A stretch of 64,000 nt of DNA from Burkholderiales bacterium (GTDB taxonomy: Bacteria > Pseudomonadota > Gammaproteobacteria > Burkholderiales > Burkholderiaceae_E): assembly GCA_029977705.1 (NCBI GenBank), contig JAPOKJ010000003.1:100593-164592 (forward strand), read 5' to 3'. The notes beneath the pieces are model-generated. The model ran no database searches, was not told the origin of the DNA, and was given only the letters and a program-made list of their open reading frames with translations. Of the stretch, positions 1 through 8,793 are shown piece by piece. Position 1 is the first letter of the stretch; each line of letters starts with the position of its first letter. A program made the position numbers and the translations under genes.

Positions 1-69
<69 letters not shown>

Positions 70-115
70 AGAAACACAGGCCCACTCCCGACCGACAGGG
101 TGAGCCCGGACACGA

Positions 116-135
116 GACAGCGCCTGCGCGCTGTC
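116..135. other. Perfect 8-bp hairpin between tRNA-Ala and the convergent dehydrogenase gene
   Basis: GACAGCGC (116-123) pairs with GCGCTGTC (128-135) around a 4-base loop. It lies between the end of the tRNA and the end of the opposing gene. No T-run follows on either strand, so it is not a canonical intrinsic terminator. It could still mark the 3' end of the tRNA transcript. Confidence 0.4.
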
Positions 136-158
136 AAGTGCCTGGCGAACGGGCCGCC

Positions 159-986
159 TCATGTGCCCACCCTTATTGGCGCATGCACCTTGCGCAGGCA
201 GGCGATCAGGCTGAGCGCCGTGATGCGTCCTGTCTTCGGATTCTCGGAAGGCAGATTCGCGATCGTCATGCTGAACGAGGCGCTGTCGGCATCAACCTCG
301 ATCGTGTGGGTGTTGCGCACCACGGTCGGGTCCGCCCAGACCTCGACCTGTGTGCGGTCGGCACCAATCCCCGCCAGAGAAAGCGCCACCCCGACATTGA
401 CATTGGCCGGAAAACCGCGCACGGCACCGCGTGCACTGCCGCGATACAGGCACAGCGGCGCCTTCAGGTCGGTCAGGTCGATGCCCTGTTCGGCGAGCAA
501 GGGGGCCCCGAGCAAACCGGCCACCGGCTTGCGCGTGATCAAGGTGACGGAGTGGATCTCGCCCTCGCGCGCAGCGCTTACCGCATCCAGGCCGATCAGT
601 GCACCGGTGGGCACGATGATCTGAGCCCCATGCGCACGGGCCAGCTCGACCATCTCAGGTGCATCGAGCAAGGCGCCGGCACTGAGCACCACCAGACGCC
701 GGCCGCGACGCAAGGCCGGCTCGCCGATCGCGCGCAGCAGCCTCGATGGTGCACATTCGACCACCCAGTCGCAGCGTTCAGCCAGCGCTTCGAAATCGAG
801 GCAATCGACCGGTGCAGACAAATGCTGTTGCATCCATTGGCGAGCCTTGGCGGGATCCTGGACAGCCACGGCCCCCAGATGCAGACCGGGCAGGCCGCCA
901 CCGTCGAGCGCGCGGGCCAGCGACTTGCCGATGGTGCCCAGGCCTGCGATACCGACGCTCTGGGAGTGGAGAGGCGCAAGGTTCAT
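159..986 (-). CDS. Aspartate dehydrogenase family protein (copy 1)
   Basis: A 275-residue NAD(P)-binding oxidoreductase of the aspartate dehydrogenase (NadX-like) family. Proven members convert L-aspartate to iminoaspartate/oxaloacetate with NAD(P). A Rossmann GLGTIG motif sits near residues 15-20, the conserved PANVNV stretch near 195, and the WADP and N-x-H-x-I motifs in the C-terminal domain. ATG at 986 is the start. It is the last gene of a minus-strand operon with a Bug receptor (21 bp upstream) and a hydrolase. That company suggests a catabolic or nitrogen role rather than NAD synthesis, and no nadA/nadC is nearby. A second copy lies at 20.3 kb. The exact substrate is not provable from sequence. 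Confidence 0.85.
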   Translation of the reverse strand: MNLAPLHSQSVGIAGLGTIGKSLARALDGGGLPGLHLGAVAVQDPAKARQWMQQHLSAPVDCLDFEALAERCDWVVECAPSRLLRAIGEPALRRGRRLVVLSAGALLDAPEMVELARAHGAQIIVPTGALIGLDAVSAAREGEIHSVTLITRKPVAGLLGAPLLAEQGIDLTDLKAPLCLYRGSARGAVRGFPANVNVGVALSLAGIGADRTQVEVWADPTVVRNTHTIEVDADSASFSMTIANLPSENPKTGRITALSLIACLRKVHAPIRVGT

Positions 987-1007
987 GAAGGGGGTCCTGA
1001 AGGGCGA

Positions 1008-2009
1008 TTACTCGGGCTTGAGGCCGGTATCTTTCACGAACCGGGCCCAGCGCTCGATTTCGGAAGCAATGAAGCGCCGCCCCTCATCCCTGGACATCAC
1101 CATCGGCAAGGAGCCGATGCGCTGACGCGTGGCCACCGATTCGGGGGAGGCCGATGCACGATTGACCGCCGCATGCAGTTTCTGCAGCACGGCCTCGGGG
1201 GTCCCGGCCGGCGCAAACACCGCGCTCCATGAAGTGATTTCGAGATCGGTCATGCCCAGTTCAACGAAGGTGGGCACCTGGGGCCAGTAAGACAGGCGAC
1301 GCCCGGCCGCCGTTGCCAGCACGCGCAGGCGCTTTTGCTCGACATAGGGCGCGGCACTGGCACCATCCGAGAAGACCGCCTGGATCTGGCCTCCCATCAG
1401 ATCATTCAAGGCCGGCGGATTGCCTTTGTAGGGCACATTCAGCAAGTCGATGCTGGCCCGGCGCTTGACCACCTCGCAGGCCAATTGCGACACCGTCGTG
1501 CCACTGCCGCAAACGAGTCGGCCGGGCTGCTTCCTGGCATCGGCGACCAGGTCGGCCAGCGTTTTCCAGGGTGCATCGGCTGCCACAAACAGGGACAGCG
1601 GCACCATACCCACACCCGCAACGATCTCGAACGAAGAGGCTTCATAGCCGAGCTTGCCCGGATAGAAGGCATAGTTGGCCGCGTGCGTGGTGGCGGCACC
1701 GACGATCAGGGTGTAGCCATCGGGACGCGCCCGCGCCACTACTTGCGAACCCAGGGCCCCATTGGCCCCCGGCCGGTTGTCGACCACCACCGCCTGACCA
1801 AGTTGTTCGGTCATGTTCTTGGCCAACAGGCGCGCGCCGATGTCGGTCCCGCTGCCAACCGGAAAGGGCACGACCAGGGTGATGCTGCGGCTGGGGAACT
1901 GTTCGCTGCCCTGGGCCTGGGCGAACCTGAAGCCACCAGGCATCAAGGTCACCAACAGCAGCAAAAGGCCGGTCAGACCCCTTCCAGAGAGGGGGCGTTC
2001 AACGTTCAT
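1008..2009 (-). CDS. Bug-family (TctC-like) periplasmic solute receptor
   Basis: A 333-residue extracytoplasmic receptor of the Bug/TctC family, which binds carboxylates and related small molecules. The start at 2009 is set by an AAGGAG six bases upstream; the frame stays open further 5' but without support. A signal peptide with a hydrophobic LTGLLLLLVTLM core leads to the typical mature start, FPSRSITLVVPFPVGSGTD. The VDNRPGANG and G-x-x-TRQRIGSLPM segments are family hallmarks. No TctA/TctB membrane genes are adjacent, so it would have to share a transporter elsewhere or act in sensing. Genes on both sides are on the same strand (47 bp and 21 bp gaps). Confidence 0.9.
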   Translation of the reverse strand: MNVERPLSGRGLTGLLLLLVTLMPGGFRFAQAQGSEQFPSRSITLVVPFPVGSGTDIGARLLAKNMTEQLGQAVVVDNRPGANGALGSQVVARARPDGYTLIVGAATTHAANYAFYPGKLGYEASSFEIVAGVGMVPLSLFVAADAPWKTLADLVADARKQPGRLVCGSGTTVSQLACEVVKRRASIDLLNVPYKGNPPALNDLMGGQIQAVFSDGASAAPYVEQKRLRVLATAAGRRLSYWPQVPTFVELGMTDLEITSWSAVFAPAGTPEAVLQKLHAAVNRASASPESVATRQRIGSLPMVMSRDEGRRFIASEIERWARFVKDTGLKPE

Positions 2010-2056
2010 GAAAAGCTCCTTGGCGATCCCGGTGCAGCCAATGGCAGGGCGTGGTG

Positions 2057-2941
2057 TCACTCGTCATGCCGGTCGCGTCCCAGGTGGTTGAAGAATTCAT
2101 CCAGGCTGCGGTTGAAGTCCGACGCCCTCTCGAAATAAGGGGAGTGACCGGCCTGCGCAATGGGAACGAGCCGCGCGCCGCTCACCCCGGCGGCCAGCGC
2201 GCGCAGGGCCGGCGGGGGAATCACGAGATCCTCCTGGGGCGAGACCAGCAGCAACGGCACCTGTGTGGCGGCGAGGTCCGAAACGGGCCGTACCCGCATG
2301 GCCTGGAGGCGGCCGCGCAGGACTTCCTTGTCCAGGCCACGGGACAGTTCATCTATCTGTTGGTAAAGAAGGTGCAAGGCGGGCTGCTCCTTGGCCATCC
2401 GTGGACCGGCGGCAGGATGCACACCGTCGTTGCGACAGCGGGCAACCGTGGTCGGGGCATCGCGCTTCCAGGCCTCCAGCGCCGCCTGATCGACGCCGGC
2501 CGAGCGCATCGGGTCGATCGAACCTGTGGTGGCCGACAGGACCAAGCTGCTGACGCGCCCGGGATGGCGCAGGCAGTACTCGACCATCGTCCAGCCGCCC
2601 ATCGACTGGCCGACCAGATGGACCTTTCCGAGTTGCAGGTGATCGATCAGGGCCGACAGGTCATCGGCATACAGGAGGGGATCGGGCTGTCCGCCATCGA
2701 CGGAAGACGGAGCGAATCCGCGATGGGCAAATGTGACGCAGGTGTATCGGCTTGCAAAGTGGGCCACCTGCTGCCACCAGGACATGTGGTTGCCGCCCAG
2801 GCCGTGCGCAAACACGATCACCGGCCCCTGCCCGCTGACCTCGTAATGGATTTGAGCCCCGCTGACGGTCAATCGTCCCGTCCGGCGCGGGCTGCCATCG
2901 GCCACTCCAGGCCCTGGGGAAAAAGCCTCATCGATTGCCAT
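2057..2941 (-). CDS. Alpha/beta-fold hydrolase
   Basis: A 294-residue soluble alpha/beta hydrolase. An HG-containing oxyanion segment (FAHGLGG) is near residue 45, and the nucleophile elbow G-Q-S-M-G-G has Ser113. A late acid (PQED) and AGHSPYFE supply the acid and histidine of the triad. ATG at 2941 is preferred over the TTG six codons upstream because GGAGG lies six bases before it. It heads the hydrolase/Bug/aspartate-dehydrogenase operon and is divergent from a GlxA-type regulator. Substrate is unknown; 3-oxoadipate enol-lactonase-like and ester or lactone hydrolases share this architecture. Confidence 0.85.
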   Translation of the reverse strand: MAIDEAFSPGPGVADGSPRRTGRLTVSGAQIHYEVSGQGPVIVFAHGLGGNHMSWWQQVAHFASRYTCVTFAHRGFAPSSVDGGQPDPLLYADDLSALIDHLQLGKVHLVGQSMGGWTMVEYCLRHPGRVSSLVLSATTGSIDPMRSAGVDQAALEAWKRDAPTTVARCRNDGVHPAAGPRMAKEQPALHLLYQQIDELSRGLDKEVLRGRLQAMRVRPVSDLAATQVPLLLVSPQEDLVIPPPALRALAAGVSGARLVPIAQAGHSPYFERASDFNRSLDEFFNHLGRDRHDE

Positions 2942-2986
2942 GACCCGCCTCCATTGCAAAGGGCAAGAAATATGCCTTTGGGCCTC

Positions 2987-3021
2987 GAACTATAGGTCAT
3001 GCCCGGCCACTGGTATAGTTC
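2987..3021. promoter_or_regulatory. Inverted repeat GAACTATA-N19-TATAGTTC in a divergent intergenic region
   Basis: GAACTATA at 2987-2994 and its exact complement TATAGTTC at 3014-3021 lie between the divergent hydrolase and regulator genes. Each arm contains TATAGT on the outward-reading strand, so the repeat may be two back-to-back -10 elements, an operator, or both. No matching -35 elements were found. Assignment as a control site is inferred. Confidence 0.45.
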
Positions 3022-3026
3022 ATTGG

Positions 3027-4205
3027 ATGCCAACGGTACGTCATTCAATGCCACAGGACGAGCTCGTCTTCGAGATCGTCTGGGCACCCGGCAGCCTGGG
3101 CAGCGGCGCGTACGCAGTGGTCGATGCATTGCGTCTGATCAATCGCCTGGCCGCCCTGAAAGGTGCCCGTCCAACGACGCCGCTGCGCTGGCGCTGGATC
3201 GGATGCGATGGCCGGCCGGTCGCCATGCCGGCACTGGCACAGATCCCGGCCAGTGAGGGCGCACTGATCAGCGCAGGCCGGATGCCGGCCCGTTACCGCT
3301 CGGTCGCCGATGTGCTCGTCGTACCCGGCTGGATGGCCGGCGACGGACCGGAGGTGGACCGCTGGATCTCCCGTTGCGGCCCCCTGATCCCGCGCCTGCA
3401 GGAAACACTGGCCCAGGGCGGTGCCCTGCTCGGGGTGTTCACCGGCGTATCGCTGCTGGCTGCAGCCGGTTGCCTGCGGCAACGCCGCTTTGCCGCGCCA
3501 TGGCCCTACTTTGTGTCACTGATGCGTCATGCCAGCGCCTCCCACAGCGACGAGAGCGCCACCATCGACTGGTCGGATGCCCATGACTGGATCAGCGACG
3601 ATTGTGTGTGGACCTGCGCCTCGCCGGTCGCCACCACCCAGGCGGTGCTCGACCTGATCGGCTGCACCCCGTTTGCCGAACTGGCTGCCTCGGCGCAGGA
3701 TGTGCTCCTGCCAGCACCGCTGCGCCAGGGCGTGGCGGTGGCCCATGCGCGTTCCGCAGGGTCCAGCCTGGAGCGCAACCGGGTGCCCGATGGCATCGTC
3801 GAGCGAGCACGCCAGTGGCTGCTGCAGCATCTCGAAGACAGCTTTGACCTGCCGGCGCTGGCTCGCGCTGCGGCCACCAGTCCGCGCACGCTGGCGCGTC
3901 ATTTCGCCGCGACGCATGGGGTCAGTCCGTACCAGTATCTCGAGCGCCTGCGGGTCGAGCGAGCCTGCCTGCTTCTGCAGACCACCTATGTCCCGGTCGA
4001 GGAGATCGGTCGGGCCAGCGGCCTGCCCAGCCCGAGCACCTTCCGTCGCGTCTTTCTCAAACACACCGGCCACCTGCCCGGCGCCTACCGGCGCAACTAT
4101 CGCCTGCGGACCCAGCGCCCGCGCTGGCGCGGCACACAGGCTGGGCCACCATCCCACCATCCACCCCGCGCACCTGTCCGCGGCACACCCCAGGCATTGC
4201 CATGA
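3027..4205 (+). CDS. GlxA/AraC-family transcriptional regulator
   Basis: About 392 residues. The N-terminal two thirds form a DJ-1/PfpI-like (GATase1-like) domain, with a segment VLVVPGWMAGD and a nucleophile-elbow-like VFTGVSLLAAAG in place of the usual cysteine motif. The C-terminal ~100 residues form an AraC double helix-turn-helix (ALARAAATSPRTLARHF and the RRVFLKHTGHLPGAYRR signature). ATG at 3027 is used; ATG at 3048 is equally possible, and neither has a clear ribosome site. The stop overlaps the next start (ATGA at 4202-4205), so it is translationally coupled to the dioxygenase gene. It is divergent from the hydrolase operon and probably controls one or both sides. Confidence 0.88.
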   Translation: MPTVRHSMPQDELVFEIVWAPGSLGSGAYAVVDALRLINRLAALKGARPTTPLRWRWIGCDGRPVAMPALAQIPASEGALISAGRMPARYRSVADVLVVPGWMAGDGPEVDRWISRCGPLIPRLQETLAQGGALLGVFTGVSLLAAAGCLRQRRFAAPWPYFVSLMRHASASHSDESATIDWSDAHDWISDDCVWTCASPVATTQAVLDLIGCTPFAELAASAQDVLLPAPLRQGVAVAHARSAGSSLERNRVPDGIVERARQWLLQHLEDSFDLPALARAAATSPRTLARHFAATHGVSPYQYLERLRVERACLLLQTTYVPVEEIGRASGLPSPSTFRRVFLKHTGHLPGAYRRNYRLRTQRPRWRGTQAGPPSHHPPRAPVRGTPQALP

Positions 4206-5188
4206 CCCTGATCCTCAAGACGCCGATAACCAGCCCTGCCGCCTGGAAGGGCTGCGACATCGCTGCCGACCCTGCCTGGCTTCATGTCCTGTCGCCAGCC
4301 GCTGTCGGCGAGATCGATGCGGCCCTTGCCCGGGTGCGGCACCTGGGCAAGCGCTTCCCGAATTTCGGCAAGGACGACTTTCCCTTGCCCGGCCTGGCGC
4401 ATGACCTGCAGGAACATGCCAAGGCCCTCGAGGACGGACGCGGCTTCATGCTGCTGCGAGGCCTTCCGGTCGAACGCTACAGCGAATCGGACATCGAGAT
4501 CCTCTACTACGGGCTGGGCCTTCACCTGGGCATTCCCGTATGCCAGAACCCACGCGGCGACCTGCTCGGCGCGGTACAGAACGTTGGCGACCTGAACGAC
4601 AGGAATACCCGTGTCTACGAGACCAACCTGTACCTTCCCTATCACTCCGATCCCTCGGATGTGGTGGGCTTGCTGTGCCTGCGCAAGGCCCGCGAAGGGG
4701 GCCTGAGCAGCCTGGTGAGCGTGGCCGCGATCTACAACGAGATCCTGGCCCATCACCCGGAATTTCTCGGCCTTTTCTACCGGCCCCTGTACTTCGCCCA
4801 CCTGTGCGAACCCCAGCCCAGCCTGTCACCGATTTTCAGCTTTCATCAGGGCAAGCTCAGTTGCCGCTACCTGCGCCAGTACATCGAGTTGGGCCACGAC
4901 ATCCGCGCCCTGCCGCTTTCGCGGGTGGAGATCGAGGCCCTGGACCTGTTTGATTCCCTCATGCACCGACCCGACCTGCGGCTGGACATGATGCTCGAGC
5001 CGGGCGACCTGCAATTGGCCAACAACTATGCGGTGCTTCACTCGCGCACTGCCTTCCAGGACCACGAGGAACCCGCCCTGCGACGCAAGATGCTCAGGTT
5101 GTGGCTGAAAATGCCCAATGCACGGTCGCTGGCCCCGGAGTTTCCGGGTCGCAACGGCTTCCCGGCTCCGCTGGCGGCAGCGGGCTGA
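4202..5188 (+). CDS. TauD/TfdA-family Fe(II)/2-oxoglutarate dioxygenase
   Basis: A 328-residue protein with the TauD/TfdA double-stranded beta-helix pattern. The iron ligands H148-x-D150 are in YHSDPSD, the distal His280 in NNYAVLHSRTAF, and an arginine near 300 (RRKMLRLW) fits 2-oxoglutarate binding. Family members hydroxylate small substrates at the cost of 2-oxoglutarate and O2. The start overlaps the stop of the upstream GlxA-type regulator. It belongs to the subgroup of uncharacterised TauD-like proteins, so taurine itself should not be assumed. The tannase-family and cyclase genes downstream suggest catabolism of a plant-derived or aromatic acid, which is inference. Confidence 0.82.
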   Translation: MTLILKTPITSPAAWKGCDIAADPAWLHVLSPAAVGEIDAALARVRHLGKRFPNFGKDDFPLPGLAHDLQEHAKALEDGRGFMLLRGLPVERYSESDIEILYYGLGLHLGIPVCQNPRGDLLGAVQNVGDLNDRNTRVYETNLYLPYHSDPSDVVGLLCLRKAREGGLSSLVSVAAIYNEILAHHPEFLGLFYRPLYFAHLCEPQPSLSPIFSFHQGKLSCRYLRQYIELGHDIRALPLSRVEIEALDLFDSLMHRPDLRLDMMLEPGDLQLANNYAVLHSRTAFQDHEEPALRRKMLRLWLKMPNARSLAPEFPGRNGFPAPLAAAG

Positions 5189-5385
5189 GGCGCTGGTCTG
5201 TGGGCCGGATCCGCCAGTCCTGAATGGCGGGCGCTTCCCGCTGGCCAACGTCCAGGAGGCCTTCGGCTTGTGCACGAAACGTCAGCCATGAAGAGTGGGG
5301 CTTGCCACCTACAATGACCTCAGGCCCTGGGCATCCCGTCCCCGGCCGCTCAGGCCCGGCCCGTCGGGCGCTCGAAGGAGGCTCG

Positions 5386-6969
5386 ATGTCCGCACCCCGT
5401 TTTCAGGCGCCCATCGCGCGGCGCCTGGTCCTGCCAGTCCTGGGCCTGTCCCTGGTGGCCGCCTGTACCACCCCGCGCCAACCCGCCGATCCTTCGCTGG
5501 CCTGTGCAGCGCTGGCAGGCCAGCAGCTGGGACAACAGCAGGCCACCATCCGCCAGGCCCGCGCCATTCCCGATGCACCCGGCATCCCTGGCCATTGCGC
5601 GGTCGATGTCGCCCTCAATGATTCAGGCCTGCGTATCGAGGCTCGTCTGCCCCTGGCCGGCTGGAATGGCAAGCTGGTGGCCTTGGGCGGCGGTGGTTTC
5701 AAGGGCGAGGCCTTCCCGCCCAACCGTCCGTTTTTCAGCCCCTCGATCATCAACGAGCGATACGCCACCTTTGCCACCAATGGCGGGTACGACTATCCGG
5801 GCCGTGATGCCGGCTACTTCAGGGCCGAGTTTGCCTACGATCCGGTCAAGCTGGCCGACTACACCCATCTGTCCATCCATCGTTCCCTGCCCTTCGGCAA
5901 GGAGTTGGTCAGCCGCTTCTACGGCCGTCCCGCTGCTCGCCAATATTTCGAGGGCTGTTCCGCCGGAGGACACGAGGGGATGATGCTGTCGCAGCGCTTT
6001 CCCGGCGATTTCGACGGCATCGTGGCGCGTGCGCCGGCCGGCAATTTCATGGGCCTGTTCCTGCAGTTCAATCAGCATGCCAGAACACTGCAGATGCCTG
6101 GCGCAGGCCTGAGCCCAGGCAAGCGATCGGCCCTGGCCAAAGCGGTGCTGCAGCGCTGCGATGCCATGGACGGCCTGGCCGATGGCATTGTCTCCAAGCC
6201 TGCCGCCTGTGACTTCGACCCCGCCTCGATGCGGTGCCCGGGAGGTGCGGACAGCGGCGAGCAATGTCTTTCCGACGCCCAGATCCAGACGGTACGCAAG
6301 GCCACCCAGGGGTTTCGCACGGCCGATGGCGCCTGGTCGCATCCCGGCGTGAACTGGGGAGGCGAGGACAACGCGGGCAAAGGCTGGGGAGAATATCTGT
6401 GGCCCATCGCGCCTGCACCCTTCGATGGACGACCGCTCGCACATCTGTTCTCGGATGGCTTCATACGGTCCTTCATCACCCGCGACCCGGCCTATGACCC
6501 GATGCGCTTCAATCCGGACGAATGGCGCGCCGCCCTGCACTTGATGGGCAGCACCTTCAATGCTTTCAATCCCGACCTGAGCGGCCTGCGTGCTCGGGGC
6601 GGGCGCCTGATCCTATGGAACGGGCAGATGGACACCGCGGTCAGCGCCAAGGACACGGCGCGCTATTACGACGCGGTGGTACAGAAGATGGGACAGCCTG
6701 CGGCAGACGAGACCGTCGAGTTGTTCCTGGCACCTGGCGTCGGTCACTGCTTTGGCGGGCCGGGCCCGGATCGGGTGGACCTGATGAAAGCACTGGTGAC
6801 CTGGACGGAGCAGGGCACAGCCCCCTCGCGGCAAGGCATCGTGCACGCGCAGATCGACAACAACGGCCAGACCCTGGCGACCCGCCCGATGTGCAAGCAT
6901 CCGGCCTACGCGCGCTACTCAGGCGGTGATCCGAAGCAGGCCTCCAGCTTCGTGTGCAGTACACAGTAG
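5386..6969 (+). CDS. Tannase/feruloyl esterase family lipoprotein
   Basis: A 527-residue serine esterase of the tannase family. Ser192 sits in GCSAGG (190-195), next to Cys191; the late GHC motif gives the matching His-Cys pair of the family's 'CS-D-HC' arrangement. The N-terminus is a lipoprotein signal with lipobox VAAC, Cys27, so the enzyme is probably anchored to an envelope membrane. The start at 5386 has GAAGGAGG five bases upstream. Relatives hydrolyse esters of aromatic acids (feruloyl, galloyl, MHET) outside the cytoplasm. The dioxygenase upstream (197 bp) and cyclase downstream (109 bp) may form a pathway with it. Confidence 0.88.
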   Translation: MSAPRFQAPIARRLVLPVLGLSLVAACTTPRQPADPSLACAALAGQQLGQQQATIRQARAIPDAPGIPGHCAVDVALNDSGLRIEARLPLAGWNGKLVALGGGGFKGEAFPPNRPFFSPSIINERYATFATNGGYDYPGRDAGYFRAEFAYDPVKLADYTHLSIHRSLPFGKELVSRFYGRPAARQYFEGCSAGGHEGMMLSQRFPGDFDGIVARAPAGNFMGLFLQFNQHARTLQMPGAGLSPGKRSALAKAVLQRCDAMDGLADGIVSKPAACDFDPASMRCPGGADSGEQCLSDAQIQTVRKATQGFRTADGAWSHPGVNWGGEDNAGKGWGEYLWPIAPAPFDGRPLAHLFSDGFIRSFITRDPAYDPMRFNPDEWRAALHLMGSTFNAFNPDLSGLRARGGRLILWNGQMDTAVSAKDTARYYDAVVQKMGQPAADETVELFLAPGVGHCFGGPGPDRVDLMKALVTWTEQGTAPSRQGIVHAQIDNNGQTLATRPMCKHPAYARYSGGDPKQASSFVCSTQ

Positions 6970-7078
6970 AAGGAATCGCCGTCTGAATCTGTTCGCGGGG
7001 TGGCGGGCACGCGGAATCGCGCCCGCAGCGCCCGCGCTTCATGATTACACTGAAGGTCAATGCCCTGCGGAGTTCGCC

Positions 7079-7885
7079 ATGCCCCGACGCTTTGTTGACC
7101 TTTCGATCTATCTGGAAAACGACGTGATGTCCGATCCACCGGCGTTCGCGCCCAAGATCGACTATTTCACGCACGAAAACACCTACGCGCAGATCGCCCC
7201 CTTCTTTCCCGGCCTGCGCAAGGAAGACCTGCCCGATGGCGAAGGCTGGGCAGTCGAGCGGGTGCAGTTGTCCACCCACAACGGCACCCACCTGGATGCG
7301 CCCTACCACTTCCACTCGACGATGAACAAGAAGCTGGGCCACAAGGAGCGTGCCATCGCGATCCATGAGGTGCCGCTCGAATGGTGCTTCCAGCCGGCCG
7401 TGAAGCTGGATTTCCGCCACTTCGAGGATGGCTATGTGGTCACTGCCGCTGATGTCGAGGCCGAACTCAAGCGCATTGGCCACAGCATTGCACCGCTGGA
7501 GATCGTGGTGGTCAATACCCGGGCTGGCTCGCGCTACGGCCACTCCGACTACGTCTCGGCCGGTTGCGGCATGGGCTATGAAGCCACCATGTACCTGCTG
7601 GAGCGGGGCGTGCGGCTCACCGGTACCGACGCCTGGAGCTGGGATGCGCCTTTCGTGCACACCGCCAGGAAATACGGCGAGAGCAAGGATGCCTCACTGA
7701 TCTGGGAAGGACACAAGGCCGGCCGCGACATCGGCTATTGCCACATCGAAAAGCTCAACAACCTCGAAAGCCTGCCGGCGGACGGCTTCATCATCAGCTG
7801 CTTTCCGCACAAGATCCGCGGCGCCTCGGCGGGGTGGACCCGTGCCGTGGCGATCTTTGATGATGCACTGATGGGCAAGTCATGA
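7079..7885 (+). CDS. Cyclase family protein (kynurenine-formamidase-like metal hydrolase)
   Basis: A 268-residue member of the cyclase family, metal-dependent amidohydrolases that include bacterial kynurenine formamidase and isatin hydrolase. The diagnostic H-x-G-T-H-x-D-x-P-x-H motif is at residues 67-77 ([11 protein letters not shown]), and a second metal or catalytic segment occurs late ([10 protein letters not shown]). GGAG lies six bases before the ATG at 7079. The mid-protein [11 protein letters not shown] segment also fits the family. No tryptophan-degradation genes are adjacent, so kynurenine is not implied. The stop overlaps the opposing ModA-like gene by 6 bp. Confidence 0.87.
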   Translation: MPRRFVDLSIYLENDVMSDPPAFAPKIDYFTHENTYAQIAPFFPGLRKEDLPDGEGWAVERVQLSTHNGTHLDAPYHFHSTMNKKLGHKERAIAIHEVPLEWCFQPAVKLDFRHFEDGYVVTAADVEAELKRIGHSIAPLEIVVVNTRAGSRYGHSDYVSAGCGMGYEATMYLLERGVRLTGTDAWSWDAPFVHTARKYGESKDASLIWEGHKAGRDIGYCHIEKLNNLESLPADGFIISCFPHKIRGASAGWTRAVAIFDDALMGKS

Positions 7886-8659
7886 GGCGGTGAACCCGGA
7901 CCCCTGTGGCACACCTTCCATGCCGCAATCAAGCTTGACCGCCTCGGCCTGCGGACCGGCCAGATCGCGCAGCAAGGCCCGCGCCACATCGGGCCGCCTG
8001 CAATGCACCGAGAGGCCGGCCGAAAAGGTCGTGATCAACTGGATATCCGCAGGCAGGGGCCCGAGAAGATCGATGCCGGGCAAGCGTATCAGCTCGGCAT
8101 ACTGCTGAAATCCCAGTGCCGCATCGCCCTGGGCAACCAGCTTTCCCACCGGCACACCCGGCGGGGCCTGGACGATGCGGGGACGGATGCTGTCAAAGAT
8201 GCCCCAGCGGGTAAACAGCTGCTCGAGGTAGACACCGCTCGGCCCGGTCGAATAACTCAGGCTGGGCGCTGCCAGCACGGCGGCGCGCACCTGCTCGGCG
8301 GACCCCAGCGCAGGCCGTGCGGCCCCGGCCTGCACCGCCACGGCGATGCCCGAGCGCACCAGGTCGACACGGCTGCCCTCGAGCAGATGCCCCTCGGCGA
8401 TCAGCGCATCGATGGTGGCAGCGGCCAGCACCACCACCTCGAGGGGCTCGCCGCTGCGCACCCTGCGGGCGGCATCGACTCCTCCGATCGACTCGGGATG
8501 CACCGGTTGACCGGTGCTGCGCTGGTGATCGGCGCACAGGCGCTCAAGCACCTCCTGGGTGGCCTTGGAGGAGAGCACATGCAAGGGCGTGGGCCGGGCC
8601 TGGCCCTCGGGAAGCACAGGCATGAGCAGTAAAGAGAAGAGCCGGCGAGGGTCGATCAT
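7880..8659 (-). CDS. ModA-like periplasmic substrate-binding protein
   Basis: About 259 residues with the type-2 periplasmic binding fold. Segments such as [31 protein letters not shown] and [21 protein letters not shown] match molybdate-binding-protein relatives (ModA/YvgL group). The start at 8659 has AAGGAA seven bases upstream. The N-terminus ([15 protein letters not shown]) is a poor signal peptide, so export is uncertain. No ModB/ModC genes are present. It is divergent from a Crp/Fnr regulator. Such orphan ModA-like proteins are common in Burkholderiales, and their ligands are mostly unknown. Confidence 0.72.
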   Translation of the reverse strand: MIDPRRLFSLLLMPVLPEGQARPTPLHVLSSKATQEVLERLCADHQRSTGQPVHPESIGGVDAARRVRSGEPLEVVVLAAATIDALIAEGHLLEGSRVDLVRSGIAVAVQAGAARPALGSAEQVRAAVLAAPSLSYSTGPSGVYLEQLFTRWGIFDSIRPRIVQAPPGVPVGKLVAQGDAALGFQQYAELIRLPGIDLLGPLPADIQLITTFSAGLSVHCRRPDVARALLRDLAGPQAEAVKLDCGMEGVPQGSGFTAS

Positions 8660-8701
8660 GGCAGGTTCCTTGGCTTGCATCCAGGCCTGCCAGTGTAGCG
8701 G

Positions 8702-8756
8702 TATTGACTCGGGCGCCAGGCCAGACACGGTGCGGTTTCACATATTGACCAGGGCG
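8702..8756. promoter_or_regulatory. Direct repeat TATTGAC-N2-GGGCG, two copies 41 bp apart
   Basis: The motif occurs at 8702-8715 (TATTGACTCGGGCG) and 8743-8756 (TATTGACCAGGGCG), 12 of 14 bases identical. The spacing is close to four helical turns, in the intergenic region between the divergent ModA-like and Crp/Fnr genes. It is a candidate operator for the Crp/Fnr protein or another regulator. It does not match the palindromic TTGAT-N4-ATCAA Fnr box. Confidence 0.45.
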
Positions 8757-8793
8757 TGCTTTCGAGAAGGATTTCGCCCTGCACCGGCACCGC

